A stretch of DNA of 64,000 bases, from the NCBI GenBank assembly GCA_018780645.1, contig JADMJJ010000018.1:1-64000 (forward strand). The letters run 5' to 3'. The notes under the pieces were generated by a model. That model was not told where the DNA came from and made no database searches. It saw nothing but the letters and a program-made list of their open reading frames with translations. Source of the DNA: Burkholderiaceae bacterium. GTDB lineage: Bacteria > Pseudomonadota > Gammaproteobacteria > Burkholderiales > Burkholderiaceae_C. Shown here piece after piece: positions 18,372 through 26,377 of this stretch. The position numbers and the translations under genes are program-made. The stretch's first letter is position 1, and each line of letters starts with the position of its first letter.

Positions 18372-19092
18372 ATCGAAGGTGCAAAGCAAAAGCCAACTCG
18401 AATATGAGTACAAGATCGGTACCTTCGTTTCCGAGGACAATCTATTCCCCTTGTCCGAAGAGGATCAAGAAACTCTGGACAATTTTCATCGGATGTACTT
18501 TCGGCTGCTGGAAAAGAAATCGGGGCTCCAGATTTCCTGGCTGGGACACCAAACGGGCAAGGTACCAGCCGACCTATGGATTTACCAGGAGATGATGACG
18601 CAGCTGCGGCCCGACCTCATTATTGAATGTGGCACTCATTGGGGCGGCTCGGCCTTGTACTTGGCAAACATGTGCCAACTCATCGGTACAGGACGCGTGA
18701 TCACCATCGACCTGTACCCGAAACCCAGCCGCCCCCACCATACCTTGATCGAGTACGTCAACGGCTCAAGCGTGGACCCTCAGGTCGTGGCGCAGGTCAA
18801 AGCTGCTGCAGCAGCACATCAAAACATCATGGTCATCCTGGACTCGAACCACACGAAGGAGCATGTTCTTGGTGAACTTGAGGCTTACCATGACTTGGTA
18901 CCTGTGGGCGGGTACCTGATCGTTGAAGATGGATTCTTGGGAGGGCACCCAAGCCATGAGGAATATGGGCCGGGGCCGATGGAAGCGGTTGACGCGTTCC
19001 TGGCAACGAACGACTCCTTCGTGATCGATCGGTCCAAGGAACGGCTGCTCTTCACGCTCAATCCGCGCGGCTTTCTGCTAAGAGTCAAGTAA
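18352..19092 (+). CDS. CmcI-family methyltransferase (cephalosporin hydroxylase/rhamnosyl O-methyltransferase family)
   Basis: This 246-residue protein matches the CmcI family (PF04989). WLGHQTGKVPADLWIYQEMM leads into the SAM site LIIECGTHWGGSALYLANMC near residue 88. VITIDLYPK and LIVEDGFLGGHP follow, the usual acidic residues for a metal-dependent O-methyltransferase. Some members methylate cell-surface rhamnose. The ATG at 18352 follows a good ribosome binding site (GAGAGGAATATCC). It sits inside the end of the phyH-like gene and points to joint decoration of the same glycan. Confidence 0.83.
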   Translation: MTNKTGESKVQSKSQLEYEYKIGTFVSEDNLFPLSEEDQETLDNFHRMYFRLLEKKSGLQISWLGHQTGKVPADLWIYQEMMTQLRPDLIIECGTHWGGSALYLANMCQLIGTGRVITIDLYPKPSRPHHTLIEYVNGSSVDPQVVAQVKAAAAAHQNIMVILDSNHTKEHVLGELEAYHDLVPVGGYLIVEDGFLGGHPSHEEYGPGPMEAVDAFLATNDSFVIDRSKERLLFTLNPRGFLLRVK

Positions 19093-19142
19093 ACGCTGGG
19101 GCCGATGCCCCGGACGGCCCGCCTTGCTCGCTGCGCGCCCGG

Positions 19143-20123
19143 TCAGCCCTGATGAGACTCTTCCGACAGCGAGTCCAACTCGGCGCTGGCCAGGCCGAAT
19201 CCCCGCCGGCCAAAACCATCGCCGTTGTAGAACAGCAGGATACGAGAACCCACTTGAAGCAGCGAAGGATAGGCCCTGGCTATGCGGTCCCATGGATTCA
19301 CGGCCGCAGGTGGCGGAAGTTGTGGCTCGCCTGCGCGCCGCCAGCTCTGCAGGTCATCGCTTGATCGTGCGTGAGCGATTCTGTAGGCACCCACGCCATC
19401 GCGAAAATCCTGAGCCTGTCGTTGACAGTACCAAAGCTGCCACTCATTGTGAGCGCGAAAAACCCAGGGGCGTGTCAAAGCCTGCTCGCTGTCTTTCACA
19501 CTCAGGGAAACACGGCCGGACGGAACCCAATGGACACCGTCGGTCGAGGAAGCCTCCTTGAGGTCGTACACATGCTCATATTTCCCATCAACATCCAACC
19601 AATCGGTGCCAGAGCAATACCACATCCGCCAGACGCCTTGATGCAACATGACGAAGGGTGACGTCGCGGAGTAAGGGTCAATCAAGGACTTGGCCAGTAT
19701 CGGGCCGTCGCTGACGCGCCTGAAAGTGATGCCGCCATCCTCGCTGATGGCCAGCCCCGTTGAGTTTGTGTACGGAACCGTAGTGGCCCGACTCCAACCG
19801 CTGTAATAGAGATACACCAAACCGCCATGACGGACCGCGCAACTGGGCATCACTCCATGCTCATCAAATGTTCCCGGCTTACCGAGTTCGAGCAATGGCG
19901 TCGGGTGCACACAACGCACCTTGGTCGGATCATTGGCGTCAAGATCAACAAAGCCGGTAAGACTGCAACCGTCTCTTGGGCGGGACGCGAAGTAGACACG
20001 GATGATCCCTGCTGCCTCGTCGAGCAGTGGGGTGGGCACCTGCGCATGACTGATCATCCACGGCGCACCTTCCTCCGGACCGAAGACTCGGCCAAGAGCC
20101 CGCCACTGCAATAGGTTGTTCAT
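19143..20123 (-). CDS. Five-bladed beta-propeller protein, GH43/GH32-like, function unknown
   Basis: This 326-residue protein has no signal peptide. It shows recurring propeller-strand motifs: LVYLYYSGW, GVWRMWYCSG, EWQLWYCQRQAQ and SRILLFYNGDG, roughly 60 to 80 residues apart. These are typical of the clan holding GH32, GH43 and GH130, and SATSPFVM and RPWVFRAHN are family-like. Whether the catalytic acids are intact is not clear. The ATG at 20123 has AGAGGA 9 bases upstream. It is the last gene of the nine-gene operon. A sugar-binding, phosphorylase or lyase-like role is possible. Confidence 0.65.
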   Translation of the reverse strand: MNNLLQWRALGRVFGPEEGAPWMISHAQVPTPLLDEAAGIIRVYFASRPRDGCSLTGFVDLDANDPTKVRCVHPTPLLELGKPGTFDEHGVMPSCAVRHGGLVYLYYSGWSRATTVPYTNSTGLAISEDGGITFRRVSDGPILAKSLIDPYSATSPFVMLHQGVWRMWYCSGTDWLDVDGKYEHVYDLKEASSTDGVHWVPSGRVSLSVKDSEQALTRPWVFRAHNEWQLWYCQRQAQDFRDGVGAYRIAHARSSDDLQSWRRAGEPQLPPPAAVNPWDRIARAYPSLLQVGSRILLFYNGDGFGRRGFGLASAELDSLSEESHQG

Positions 20124-20152
20124 CGGCGGCATTCCTCTACACCTCCCTCCGC

Positions 20153-21154
20153 TCAACCGAGATCAGACGCGGCAGCCTTGCGGACGGCCTCCTCGAGCCA
20201 GGCGTGCATGCTCATACCTCGCCGTTGGCGCGCTTGATGCGCCATCTCCTTTGCTTCGACTGACACACCCTCGAGTTGCCCTTCATAGCGGCTGCGCAAA
20301 GTACCACCACGCGGCCCCGGAATTGGATAGTCGAAGTTGCCCGTCGGGGGGCCCTCGGCGACGCGGAAGTCGATGAGATAGAACACGCCACCAATTACCC
20401 ACCGAACGCACACCTCCCGAGCCTGCACCGGCATGTGCTCAAGTGGCAGCGGCGCCATGAACTGCGGATTCGTCGTGCTCAGGATCTTCGCAAATTCGGT
20501 GGAACGCAACCACACGGGAATGCTCTCGTCACCAACGACAACCTTCCCTCCTGGCTTGCAGACCCGCACCATCTCAGCCAAGGCGCCCCGAATGTCAGGA
20601 AACTCGCCCAAGCCGCCAAAGCTGAACACTGCATCAAAAGTGTGGTCGGGGTAAGGCAACGCACTGGCATCCGATATCGAGAACGAAGTCGGCACTTCGC
20701 AAGTGTGCATGCGCTCGCGCGCCTTGGCCAACATGCCTGGCGACAGGTCCTGCAAGAACAGTTTGCCTTCGGCACCCAAACGTTGCGCAATGATCTCGGA
20801 ATCCCGGCCGCTGCCCGCCGCAACCTCCAGCACCGTCGAATCGCGCGTCAGCTCAAGCAGGTCGGCAAAGCCGTTACGCACCTTGGTCTCATCTTCACCA
20901 TGGGTGAAGAAGGTCAGATGCAGGTACTGGTCATAGGTCTCAGATCGCCCATCGTAGAACGAGGCAACCGAAAGCGCCTTGTCCGACAACTCGCCGGACA
21001 ACAGAAAATTGGGTACACCGTCGACAATGTTGAACTCAGCACCTGCGTGCAGCACACCCTCGTCAACTTCGCCCAGCTCATTGACGGCTCCCTTCAATGC
21101 AAGGGACTTCCGTTCCTTGGGTGAAACAAAGTAATCCAGCTCCCAAAGTTTCAT
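20153..21154 (-). CDS. SAM-dependent methyltransferase (UbiE/Methyltransf_11 type)
   Basis: This 333-residue protein has an N-terminal region of about 50 residues (FNIVDGVPNFLLSGELS) resembling the zinc-ribbon-like lead of Trm112-type methyltransferases, but with no cysteine cluster. The methyltransferase core has VLEVAAGSGRDSEIIAQRLG near residue 113, LFLQDLSPGML, SISDASALPYPDHTFDAVFS and MVRVCKPGGKVVVGDES. It lies 13 bases after the NeuD-like gene and 29 bases before the propeller gene in one operon. A methyl group on the island's sugar or acyl chain is a reasonable guess. The substrate is unknown. Confidence 0.8.
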   Translation of the reverse strand: MKLWELDYFVSPKERKSLALKGAVNELGEVDEGVLHAGAEFNIVDGVPNFLLSGELSDKALSVASFYDGRSETYDQYLHLTFFTHGEDETKVRNGFADLLELTRDSTVLEVAAGSGRDSEIIAQRLGAEGKLFLQDLSPGMLAKARERMHTCEVPTSFSISDASALPYPDHTFDAVFSFGGLGEFPDIRGALAEMVRVCKPGGKVVVGDESIPVWLRSTEFAKILSTTNPQFMAPLPLEHMPVQAREVCVRWVIGGVFYLIDFRVAEGPPTGNFDYPIPGPRGGTLRSRYEGQLEGVSVEAKEMAHQARQRRGMSMHAWLEEAVRKAAASDLG

Positions 21155-21167
21155 CTGACAAACCCCC

Positions 21168-21848
21168 TCAAAGATCGTTAAATCGCGACATGCGCAAAAA
21201 TTGCTGGCTGTTCAGGCGTATCGGTTTAGAGCTTTCCGCCAGCAGAACTTCACCCTCCTGGGTGTTCCTGCTGACCAAGGCGTTGGCGCCGATGAAGCAG
21301 TTTCTGCCGATGCTCAAACTGTTGCAGACAGTGCTGCCGATCGCAAAAAAAACGTTGTCACCAACCTCCACGCCGCCGGCAATGCTGGCCCCGGACGTAA
21401 GCCAGCAATTGTTTCCGATGCGGCTGTGATGGCCAATCATCGCGCCGCTCCAGACGAAGACATTGCTGCCGATCACTACTCGCGGATGCACAAGCACCTG
21501 ATTCATGAAGAAGCAGTTGTCGCCATAGGCACAGTCATTGGGAAGTCCTGACTGCGGGTGCACATAGCTCGCCAGTTGGTATCCCAGCTGCCGAGCTTGC
21601 TCGCAACGCATCTGGCGCAGGGCATTCATGCTCTGATAGCCCAGCGCCACAAACATGTCGTGCGTCTGCGGCGGATAGCGCGCCTCGACCTCGTCAAAAG
21701 CCACCGTCGGCAGACCATTCCACGGTTCCTCAGGAAGAAACGGCCGGTCGGCGCAACAGGCCACCACCCGCCGCTCACTGTGGTCGCGCAGGAAATAGAG
21801 CACCACCTCGGCAATCTTGCCGCAGCCAAAGAGGATGAGGGGCTTCAT
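21168..21848 (-). CDS. NeuD/PglD-like acyltransferase with hexapeptide repeats
   Basis: This 226-residue protein has the two-part build of sugar O/N-acetyltransferases. A small Rossmann-like N-domain (MKPLILFGCGKIAEVVLYFL) is followed by a left-handed beta-helix (VHPRVVIGSNVFVWSGAMIG, HHSRIGNNCWLTSGASIAGG). The His-His pair in GHHSRIGNN corresponds to the catalytic base region of PglD/NeuD. It overlaps the adenylating enzyme by 4 bases. The usual donor in this family is acetyl-CoA. With a carrier protein and adenylation enzyme next door, transfer of an acyl group from the carrier to an amino sugar is a possible alternative. Confidence 0.83.
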   Translation of the reverse strand: MKPLILFGCGKIAEVVLYFLRDHSERRVVACCADRPFLPEEPWNGLPTVAFDEVEARYPPQTHDMFVALGYQSMNALRQMRCEQARQLGYQLASYVHPQSGLPNDCAYGDNCFFMNQVLVHPRVVIGSNVFVWSGAMIGHHSRIGNNCWLTSGASIAGGVEVGDNVFFAIGSTVCNSLSIGRNCFIGANALVSRNTQEGEVLLAESSKPIRLNSQQFLRMSRFNDL

Positions 21849-23404
21849 GATCGGGTCTCGGTGCGTTGCGGGTCGGCCAGCGCTGCCAGTGTCAGGCGGT
21901 CGATCTTGCCATTGGCATTCTTGGGCAACTGCTGCAGCAGTTGCAAGCGGCGCGGCCGCATATAGGAGGGAACAGCCGCTGCCAAGTCGTTCAACACGTC
22001 GCCGGCGGCTCTGGGGGAGCTCAGTGCCGCAAAGGCGACGATCTGACCCAGCCCGTCAGCACGCGCCAGGTAGACCACCGCACACTCCTGTACGTCAGGG
22101 ATGGTCCCTAGCGCGAACTCAATCTCCTCAAGCTCGATCCGATAGCCCATGTGCTTGATCTGGAAGTCAGCCCGCCCTTTGAAGTGCAGACGGCCCTGCT
22201 CATCACGGCGCACGAGGTCGCCCGTGCGATATCCTAGGTCCAGGTAGCGCCGATGTTGCGGGTTCTGGACGAAGGACAGGTCCGTCCGTTGCGGGTCCCC
22301 GTAGTAGCCAAGCCCGACCTGCGGGCCACGCAGCAGCAGCTCCCCAACCTCAAGATCACTGGGGTCGAGGGGCAGGATTTCGTAGTCGAAGCCTCCGGCA
22401 AGGAATCCCAGCGGCGCCAGACCTTGCATGTCCGTGAAGTCATCCGAACTGATCGCGTAAGACGAGCAGATGCAAGTGCACTCGGTCGGGCCATAAACAT
22501 TTTCGAGGGTCGCCCGCTGGCCAAACAGCGAAAACAACTGCTGAAGTTTGGGCTTGGGAAACCCCTCGCCACCGAAGGCAATGCAGCGTATGGCGGGCCA
22601 GGCCTCCGCGTTCAGAGCGCGGGTCGTCAACAGATACACGAGCAATGACGGAACTGAGAACCACAAAGTGCATCCGGCCTGGCCGACCAGGTGCACCAAG
22701 CGACGGGAATCACGCACCTGCTCCGCTCCCAGAGGCACCAAGGTCGCACCGCTCAGCAAAGCAGCGTAGAAATCAAACACCGAGTTGTCGAAGTACATCG
22801 GGTTGGCATTGGTAAGCACATCCCCCGGTGTGATGGCAAAGCGCCGCCGCGCCCAGGCAGCGAACCACAGTACATTGGCATGCGACATAACCGCCCCTTT
22901 GGGCGTTCCGGTCGAGCCTGACGTGAACATGATGTACGCAGGCGACGCGCTTGGAACCTGTAGGTCGTCGTCCGGGACGGCGTTCATACCGTCCGAGATC
23001 AAAGCATCAAACGACAGTAGCGGCGCGCCGCCCTCGATGTCGAGTTCTTGGGAGAAGGCCAACTCGGCGAAGGCGCTGACGATCAACTTGGGTCGGCAGG
23101 CTGACAGAATGCGCTGTAAACGCGGCCAGGGGCTTTCAGGATCCAGATTGGTGTAGATGACACCCAAGCGCAGACAGGCCAGCATCGTGGCAAAGGCTCG
23201 CGGTGACTTGTCGTGAAAGATCGCTAACACGTCACCACGGCGCAGACCCTGCGACGCCAGGGCCTGCGCCAGATCTGAGCTGAGTTGATTCAGCTCTCGA
23301 TAGCTCACGCGCAGATCATTGGCTGGATAGTACAGGGCGCTGCGCTCGCCCTGTAGGGCAGCGATGCCATGAAAAGCTTGAAAAAGGTCTGTGCCAAGCA
23401 TCAT
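21845..23404 (-). CDS. DltA-like amino acid adenylating enzyme (stand-alone A domain)
   Basis: This 519-residue ANL-superfamily enzyme activates an acid as AMP ester and loads it on a carrier thiol. Core motifs are in order: A3 YIMFTSGSTGTPKGAVMSH, A4 YFDNSVFDFYAALLSGATL, A5 ENVYGPTEC, A7 YRTGD, A8 GRADFQIKHMGYRIELEEIE and A10 NGKID. The Asp of FDNSV aligns with the residue that binds the alpha-amino group in amino-acid A domains and in DltA, so an amino acid is the likely substrate. Its length matches DltA (about 500). No DltB or DltD is near. A carrier protein gene lies two genes upstream. Confidence 0.83.
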   Translation of the reverse strand: MMLGTDLFQAFHGIAALQGERSALYYPANDLRVSYRELNQLSSDLAQALASQGLRRGDVLAIFHDKSPRAFATMLACLRLGVIYTNLDPESPWPRLQRILSACRPKLIVSAFAELAFSQELDIEGGAPLLSFDALISDGMNAVPDDDLQVPSASPAYIMFTSGSTGTPKGAVMSHANVLWFAAWARRRFAITPGDVLTNANPMYFDNSVFDFYAALLSGATLVPLGAEQVRDSRRLVHLVGQAGCTLWFSVPSLLVYLLTTRALNAEAWPAIRCIAFGGEGFPKPKLQQLFSLFGQRATLENVYGPTECTCICSSYAISSDDFTDMQGLAPLGFLAGGFDYEILPLDPSDLEVGELLLRGPQVGLGYYGDPQRTDLSFVQNPQHRRYLDLGYRTGDLVRRDEQGRLHFKGRADFQIKHMGYRIELEEIEFALGTIPDVQECAVVYLARADGLGQIVAFAALSSPRAAGDVLNDLAAAVPSYMRPRRLQLLQQLPKNANGKIDRLTLAALADPQRTETRS

Positions 23405-23416
23405 TGTCAGAGTGCG

Positions 23417-24163
23417 TCAGATCACCAAGCCGCCATCAATCTCCAACACGGTGCCGCTGAGATAGTCGCTCTCGATGATATGGCGGGCGGCGAGGAAGAT
23501 GGACTCCAGATCCCCGAGCCGACGCAATGGTATTTGCTGCTGCAGCCGCGCCAGATTCGCTTCGTTCAAGGCAGCGCGCGTTGAGGGCGTGTCGATGAAG
23601 CCAGGCGCGATCGCGGCAAAACGATACCCCATGGGCCCCAGTTCTTTGGCCCAGGTTCGCGTCAGCGCGTTGACTCCGGCCTTGGCGGCAGCATAGGCAG
23701 TCTGGCCGGCATTGCCATTGGCCGCAATCGAACTGATGGAGATCACCACGCCCTTGCGGCGTTTGGACAGCATGTGGTCGACAACGCGGCTGGTGACGAA
23801 GAACACCGAGTCCAGGTCTGCCGCCATCACTTTGCGCCAGCTCTCGCGCGAATGGACACGGTCGCCACGTGCCAGCAAATTGACCAAAGGCTCGCTGTGA
23901 ATGATGCCGGCGTTGTTGATCAGCACGTCGGGCTCGAAGCCTTCGTCGAGCATGGCCTGCACAGCCAAGTCCACCTCGTCGGATTCGGCAAGATTGCAGG
24001 ACCAAGCCTTCGAGCAGCCGGTGCTGCGCAACTCGGCGCACAACGCCATATCCTGGTCCAGCACCCCAAGCAGGGCACCCTCGGCAACCAGCCGGTCAAC
24101 AAGGTAGCGACCTATTCCTCGGCCACCGCCGGTAACGAGCACTCTGGCGCCCGCCAGCTTCAT
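23417..24163 (-). CDS. Short-chain dehydrogenase/reductase (FabG-like)
   Basis: This 248-residue SDR has the NAD(P) site RVLVTGGGRGIGRYLVDRL, the NNAG motif (DVLINNAGII) and the catalytic set Ser in VVISISSIAANGNAGQ plus YAAAKAG (Tyr and Lys). The IAPGFIDTPST segment is usual for 3-oxoacyl-ACP reductases. Its ATG overlaps the carrier protein stop as ATGA, so it may act on a carrier-bound acyl chain. A sugar keto group is the other choice. It ends 12 bases before the adenylating enzyme. Confidence 0.85.
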   Translation of the reverse strand: MKLAGARVLVTGGGRGIGRYLVDRLVAEGALLGVLDQDMALCAELRSTGCSKAWSCNLAESDEVDLAVQAMLDEGFEPDVLINNAGIIHSEPLVNLLARGDRVHSRESWRKVMAADLDSVFFVTSRVVDHMLSKRRKGVVISISSIAANGNAGQTAYAAAKAGVNALTRTWAKELGPMGYRFAAIAPGFIDTPSTRAALNEANLARLQQQIPLRRLGDLESIFLAARHIIESDYLSGTVLEIDGGLVI

Positions 24164-24387
24164 ACGGCCGCACCTTGGCGACGCAGGGCCAGTCGGGCGT
24201 CGCCAACGGATCTCATATCGGCGATCTCGTCGCCGCTCAGTTGGACGCGAAAATCGTCCTCGAGCCGGGTGATCAACATCATATGGGCCAGCGAATCCCA
24301 GTTGTCGATGTCGTGCAGAGACAGACCGTCGACCACCGTCGACTCGGGGATGTTGAAGACCTCGGCAAAAATACTCTCGAGCGACAT
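24160..24387 (-). CDS. Acyl/peptidyl carrier protein
   Basis: This 75-residue acidic four-helix carrier has the phosphopantetheine attachment motif IDNWDSLAHMMLI, with Ser in DSL near residue 32. It is far from the usual fab locus, and lies between a WbqC-family gene and an SDR in a glycan island. It therefore probably serves a dedicated acyl or aminoacyl transfer, comparable in logic to DltC. It would need a phosphopantetheinyl transferase from elsewhere. It is coupled to the SDR by a 4-base overlap. Confidence 0.88.
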   Translation of the reverse strand: MSLESIFAEVFNIPESTVVDGLSLHDIDNWDSLAHMMLITRLEDDFRVQLSGDEIADMRSVGDARLALRRQGAAV

Positions 24388-24444
24388 GAGGTTCCTGAAG
24401 ATGCGTGAAGATTCTGAGGTGAGTGCCGTGTACGCGGCCGGGGT

Positions 24445-25146
24445 TCACTGCAGGTCCCGCTCCTGGAGTGCCTGCTGCACGACGCCAACGCTATTGAACA
24501 TCATCACGTCGATGATGGACAGCCAGGGCACATGTGCCGACCGCCCCTGGGCATAGGATAGCGGACGGGGCTTGAGGATTCGCAATTGCAAACCCCGCTG
24601 CGCGAACTGGCTAGCATCATAGAGCCCTGCCCCGCCAGGCAGGTTGATGTAGGCGCTGGCCCGTTCGCGAACACAAATGTCGAGGATGCGGTCCTGCCCC
24701 TTCAAGTGCTGGTTCTGGTAGGTGCGAGAGCTCTCAACAAATCTCGCCCGCAGTCTCAGCGCCCGCGCAACTTCTTGCAGGCTGTTGGACAGGAACTCGG
24801 CCAGATGCTGGGAGGGAAACATGAGGATGCGCTCCAGCAGCGGCATCACTGTGGCGTACTGGGGCGCGCGAGCGTAGGCCTGCTGGAAAGTGCGCAGCAG
24901 CTTGTCCCGCCAGACCGGCTGGTCTGCGATGGCGATCTCGCAAATGCACAGGTTCTGGCTCGCGCCGCGCAAGGGCACGGTGAACGTATGCGCCGCGCCG
25001 TTCACGAGCATGCGGTTGCGGTTGATCCAGCCTCGGTTGATGTAGTGGACATCATCGAAAAGCACAAAAGTGTCGGCGGCCGCAATCAACTGGAAATAGC
25101 CGATATAGGGCAGCAGATAGGGCTGCATGATGGCCACACGCGTCAT
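24445..25146 (-). CDS. WbqC-family protein
   Basis: This 233-residue protein begins VAIMQPYLLPYIGYFQLIAA and contains FVLFDDVHYINRGWINRNRM, the signature of the WbqC-like family (PF08889). Members are found in O-antigen and glycosylation clusters, and their chemistry is not settled. No membrane segment or signal peptide is seen. It sits 43 bases after the VioA-like aminotransferase and 57 bases before the carrier protein. This suggests a role in modifying the amino sugar. Confidence 0.87.
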   Translation of the reverse strand: MTRVAIMQPYLLPYIGYFQLIAAADTFVLFDDVHYINRGWINRNRMLVNGAAHTFTVPLRGASQNLCICEIAIADQPVWRDKLLRTFQQAYARAPQYATVMPLLERILMFPSQHLAEFLSNSLQEVARALRLRARFVESSRTYQNQHLKGQDRILDICVRERASAYINLPGGAGLYDASQFAQRGLQLRILKPRPLSYAQGRSAHVPWLSIIDVMMFNSVGVVQQALQERDLQ

Positions 25147-25189
25147 GACTGCCCGAAATCTTGGTGGTTGTTTAAGCGCCCGCCAGCCA

Positions 25190-26377
25190 TCAGCACACCG
25201 AGGTAATCGTCTCGATCACTCGCATCTGATCGGCATGTGCCAGGTCGGCATAGATGGGCAAGCACAGCACCTGTTCGGCCGCAAGACTGGCCGCAGGTAG
25301 ATTGGCCGGAACAGCTGATGACAGGCCGCGGTACATCGGGAAGGCGCTGATCAGGGGATAGAAGTAGCGCCGCGCATAGATGCTGCGGTCCCGCAAGCGT
25401 TGGAACAGCTGGTCGCGGCTGAGCGGAAAGTCGTGAGTCACCAGCACGGGAAAGTAGGCATAGTTGTGCAGAGCATGCCCAGGCATAGGCAAGCAGCGCA
25501 GTCCTGCAATGCCCTGCAGCGCCTCTCGGTAGCGGGCATCGACAGCGGCACGCCGCTGCAGGGCTTGGTCGATATGCTGCAGCTGAAGCAGCCCCAATGC
25601 CGCATTGAACTCGCTCATCTTGCCATTGATGCCCGGCGCCACCACGGTGAGTTCGTCAACATAGCCGAAGTTCTTAAGTTGGTCGATTCGCGTCTTGGTC
25701 TTGGCGTCTGGGCAGACAATGGCACCGCCCTCAAAGGTGTTAAAAACCTTGGTCGCGTGGAAACTCAGAACCGAGAGATCTCCATGGTTGAGAATGCTGC
25801 CGGCAGAAGTCCGGACGCCAAACGCGTGGGCGGCGTCATAAATCACCTTCAGGTTGTAGGTGTCTGCAATGCGCTCAATCTGGTCCACATCGCAAGGGCG
25901 CCCATAGCAATGCACGGGCATGATGGCCGTGGTGTGTGGTGTGATGGCCGCTTCGATCTTGACCGGATCAAGATTCAAAGTGTCCGGATCGACGTCAACG
26001 AAAACAGGTTTGATGCCATTCCACAGCAATGAGTGCGAGGTCGCAACAAAGGAGTACGGCGTGGTGATGACCTCGCCGCTGATGCGCAATGACTGCAGTG
26101 CCGTGACAAGGGCCAAGGTCGCATTGGCGAACAGGGCGATGTGTTCAACGCCCAGGTACTCACCGAGAGCCCGTTCAAACTTCTCGTGAAAAGGCCCGCT
26201 GTTGGTCAACTGCTTGCTGTCCCAGATTCGGCGCAACAGCGGCACGAACTCATCGAACGGCGGCAGATGCGGCTGAGTGACGTAGATAGGCGACTGAGCC
26301 AGCGGCTTCTGACCGGCTGGCTCAGGCAGCGAAGACTCGAAGTCCTCTGAGGGAGGGATGAAAAGCTTGCCACTCAT
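25190..26377 (-). CDS. DegT/DnrJ family sugar aminotransferase (VioA-like)
   Basis: This 395-residue PLP enzyme has the family marks HIALFANATLALVTALQSL, YDAAHAFGV and LSFHATKVFNTFEGGAIVC, whose Lys binds PLP. The style is closest to dTDP-4-amino-4,6-dideoxyhexose aminotransferases such as VioA. An N-terminal extension of about 30 residues precedes the core. It should make the 4-amino sugar that the rest of the operon acylates. No RmlA/RmlB genes are in the window, so the 4-keto precursor must come from elsewhere. The start overlaps the GT41-like gene by 4 bases. Confidence 0.85.
   Translation of the reverse strand: MSGKLFIPPSEDFESSLPEPAGQKPLAQSPIYVTQPHLPPFDEFVPLLRRIWDSKQLTNSGPFHEKFERALGEYLGVEHIALFANATLALVTALQSLRISGEVITTPYSFVATSHSLLWNGIKPVFVDVDPDTLNLDPVKIEAAITPHTTAIMPVHCYGRPCDVDQIERIADTYNLKVIYDAAHAFGVRTSAGSILNHGDLSVLSFHATKVFNTFEGGAIVCPDAKTKTRIDQLKNFGYVDELTVVAPGINGKMSEFNAALGLLQLQHIDQALQRRAAVDARYREALQGIAGLRCLPMPGHALHNYAYFPVLVTHDFPLSRDQLFQRLRDRSIYARRYFYPLISAFPMYRGLSSAVPANLPAASLAAEQVLCLPIYADLAHADQMRVIETITSVC

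Noticed and set aside
19096-19115. Hairpin GGGGC-CGAT-GCCCC between convergent genes
   Set aside because: The stem has only 5 bases and no T tract follows, so it was not called a terminator.
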